Shown: positions 60,849 through 64,000 of the stretch, one piece after another
Layout: every line of letters begins with the position of its first letter
Position numbering within the stretch: the first letter of the stretch is position 1
Notes under the pieces: generated by a model
What the model was told of the DNA's origin: nothing
Database searches by the model: none
The model's input: the letters and a program-made list of their open reading frames with translations, nothing else
Assembly (NCBI RefSeq): GCF_040436345.1
Contig: NC_133218.1
Location: 28,136,710-28,200,709 of the forward strand
From: Pagrus major
Lineage: Eukaryota; Chordata; Actinopteri; Spariformes; Sparidae
Reading direction: 5' to 3'
Length of the DNA: 64,000 nucleotides
Program-made: the position numbers and the translations under genes

Positions 60849-61351
60849 TATGGGGCGCCGATTGTAAAGTTGCGCACGCTAAAATAAACAGCAACTTTTC
60901 GCCACATTTAGCAACAAACCACGTTTAAAAAACGTATGTGAATTTTTTTATGTTACTTTTGACCAGATTTACAGCAATATTTGTGAACTTTGTGATATTT
61001 ACTTTTCTTGTAAAAATATAATGTCAATGTTAAATCTAAATGTTAAATGTTAAATCTCAATCTAAATGTTAAATTTAAATCTAAATTTTAAATATTAATC
61101 TAAATGTTAAGTATTAAATCTAAATGTTAAATCTAAATCTAAATGTTAAATTTAAATATAAATGTTAAATCTAAATATAAATGTTAAGTATTAAATCTAA
61201 ATGTTAAATCTAAATCTAAATGTTAAATTTAAATCTTAATCTAAATGTTAAATTTAAATATAAATGTTAAATCTAAATGCTAGATGTTAAATCTGTGGGA
61301 AAAAGTTGCTGTTTATTTTAGCGTGCGCAACTTTACAAGCGGTGCCCCATA
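60849..61351. mobile_element. 0.5-kb element with 57-bp TIRs and hexamer-repeat core
   Basis: The left TIR (60849-60905) and the inverted right TIR (61295-61351) share 53 of 57 bases, starting TATGGGGC and including gttgcgcacgctaaaataaa. The flanks are GTTTAT and CTTTAT (5 of 6), or TA on both sides if the ends are trimmed. The interior (about 61020-61290) is a degenerate AAATCT/AAATGT-type hexamer array. No coding sequence. Confidence 0.75.
61020..61292. repeat. Degenerate aaatct/aaatgtta array
   Basis: Irregular alternation of taaatct, aaatgtt and aaattt words over about 270 bases, entirely within the 57-bp-TIR element. Confidence 0.85.
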
Positions 61352-63743
<2,392 letters not shown>

Positions 63744-64000
63744 CTCAAACATTCAACTGTAGGAACAAGAAGAAAACACATTTTTGACTAGAAGGGGACT
63801 TTCTTTTCTTACAAATTGTCGTGGTAATTTCAGATAAACAGAGGACTAAGCACAGGAGAGAATAGTCTTGTCTTTATTCAGACACTTGTAAGTGGATGCT
63901 TCAACCATCAACGTGAAATGCTCTGGCTGAAGGTTGTAATAAAAGCTTAGCACAAATGTATTTCCTTCAACAGCACGCAATGTAGTAAAAGCTTTAGACC

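Overview
This is ordinary vertebrate-type nuclear DNA, almost certainly from a ray-finned (teleost) fish. The genes are split into many short exons with GT-AG introns. Simple-sequence arrays are dense, and interspersed repeats of kinds common in fish genomes are scattered throughout. Two multi-exon genes could be reconstructed completely, exon by exon, with every splice phase closing. They converge tail to tail. I see no bacterial-type operon, CRISPR array or rRNA/tRNA gene.

Layout. About 1-24.5 kb holds no gene I can support: it is AT-rich intergenic DNA with microsatellites and degraded transposons (hAT-like, LTR-like and a fish-type dispersed repeat). From 24,908 to 45,838 on the + strand lies a 34-exon chitin synthase gene (chs1; predicted 1,431 aa) with an intact catalytic core, flanking membrane segments and the C-terminal extension typical of animal chitin synthases. 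Its likely 3' end is near 46.75 kb. From 55,973 down to 47,971 on the - strand lies a 16-exon nucleolar DEAD-box helicase gene (ddx21; predicted 760 aa), with a candidate 3' end near 47.1 kb, so the two genes probably finish only a few hundred bases apart. The ddx21 promoter region (about 55.98-56.2 kb) is CpG-rich and TATA-less; a TATA-like site and candidate untranslated exon lie just upstream of chs1.

Upstream of ddx21, 56.2-61.4 kb is repeat territory. It holds a fish interspersed repeat split by an insertion bounded by a 17-bp direct repeat. Next comes a 3.35-kb element bounded by ~180-200-bp, nearly identical terminal inverted repeats, carrying 14 tandem copies of a 164-bp unit that each contain a long palindrome. 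A 0.5-kb element follows, bounded by 57-bp inverted repeats and filled with degenerate hexamer repeats. The last 2.6 kb has no recognisable gene and carries a long GATA array.

The two genes have unrelated jobs: chs1 makes chitin at a membrane from UDP-GlcNAc, and ddx21 acts in nucleolar rRNA transcription and processing. The most unusual items are the intact vertebrate chitin synthase and the transposon-like element whose cargo is a palindromic satellite.
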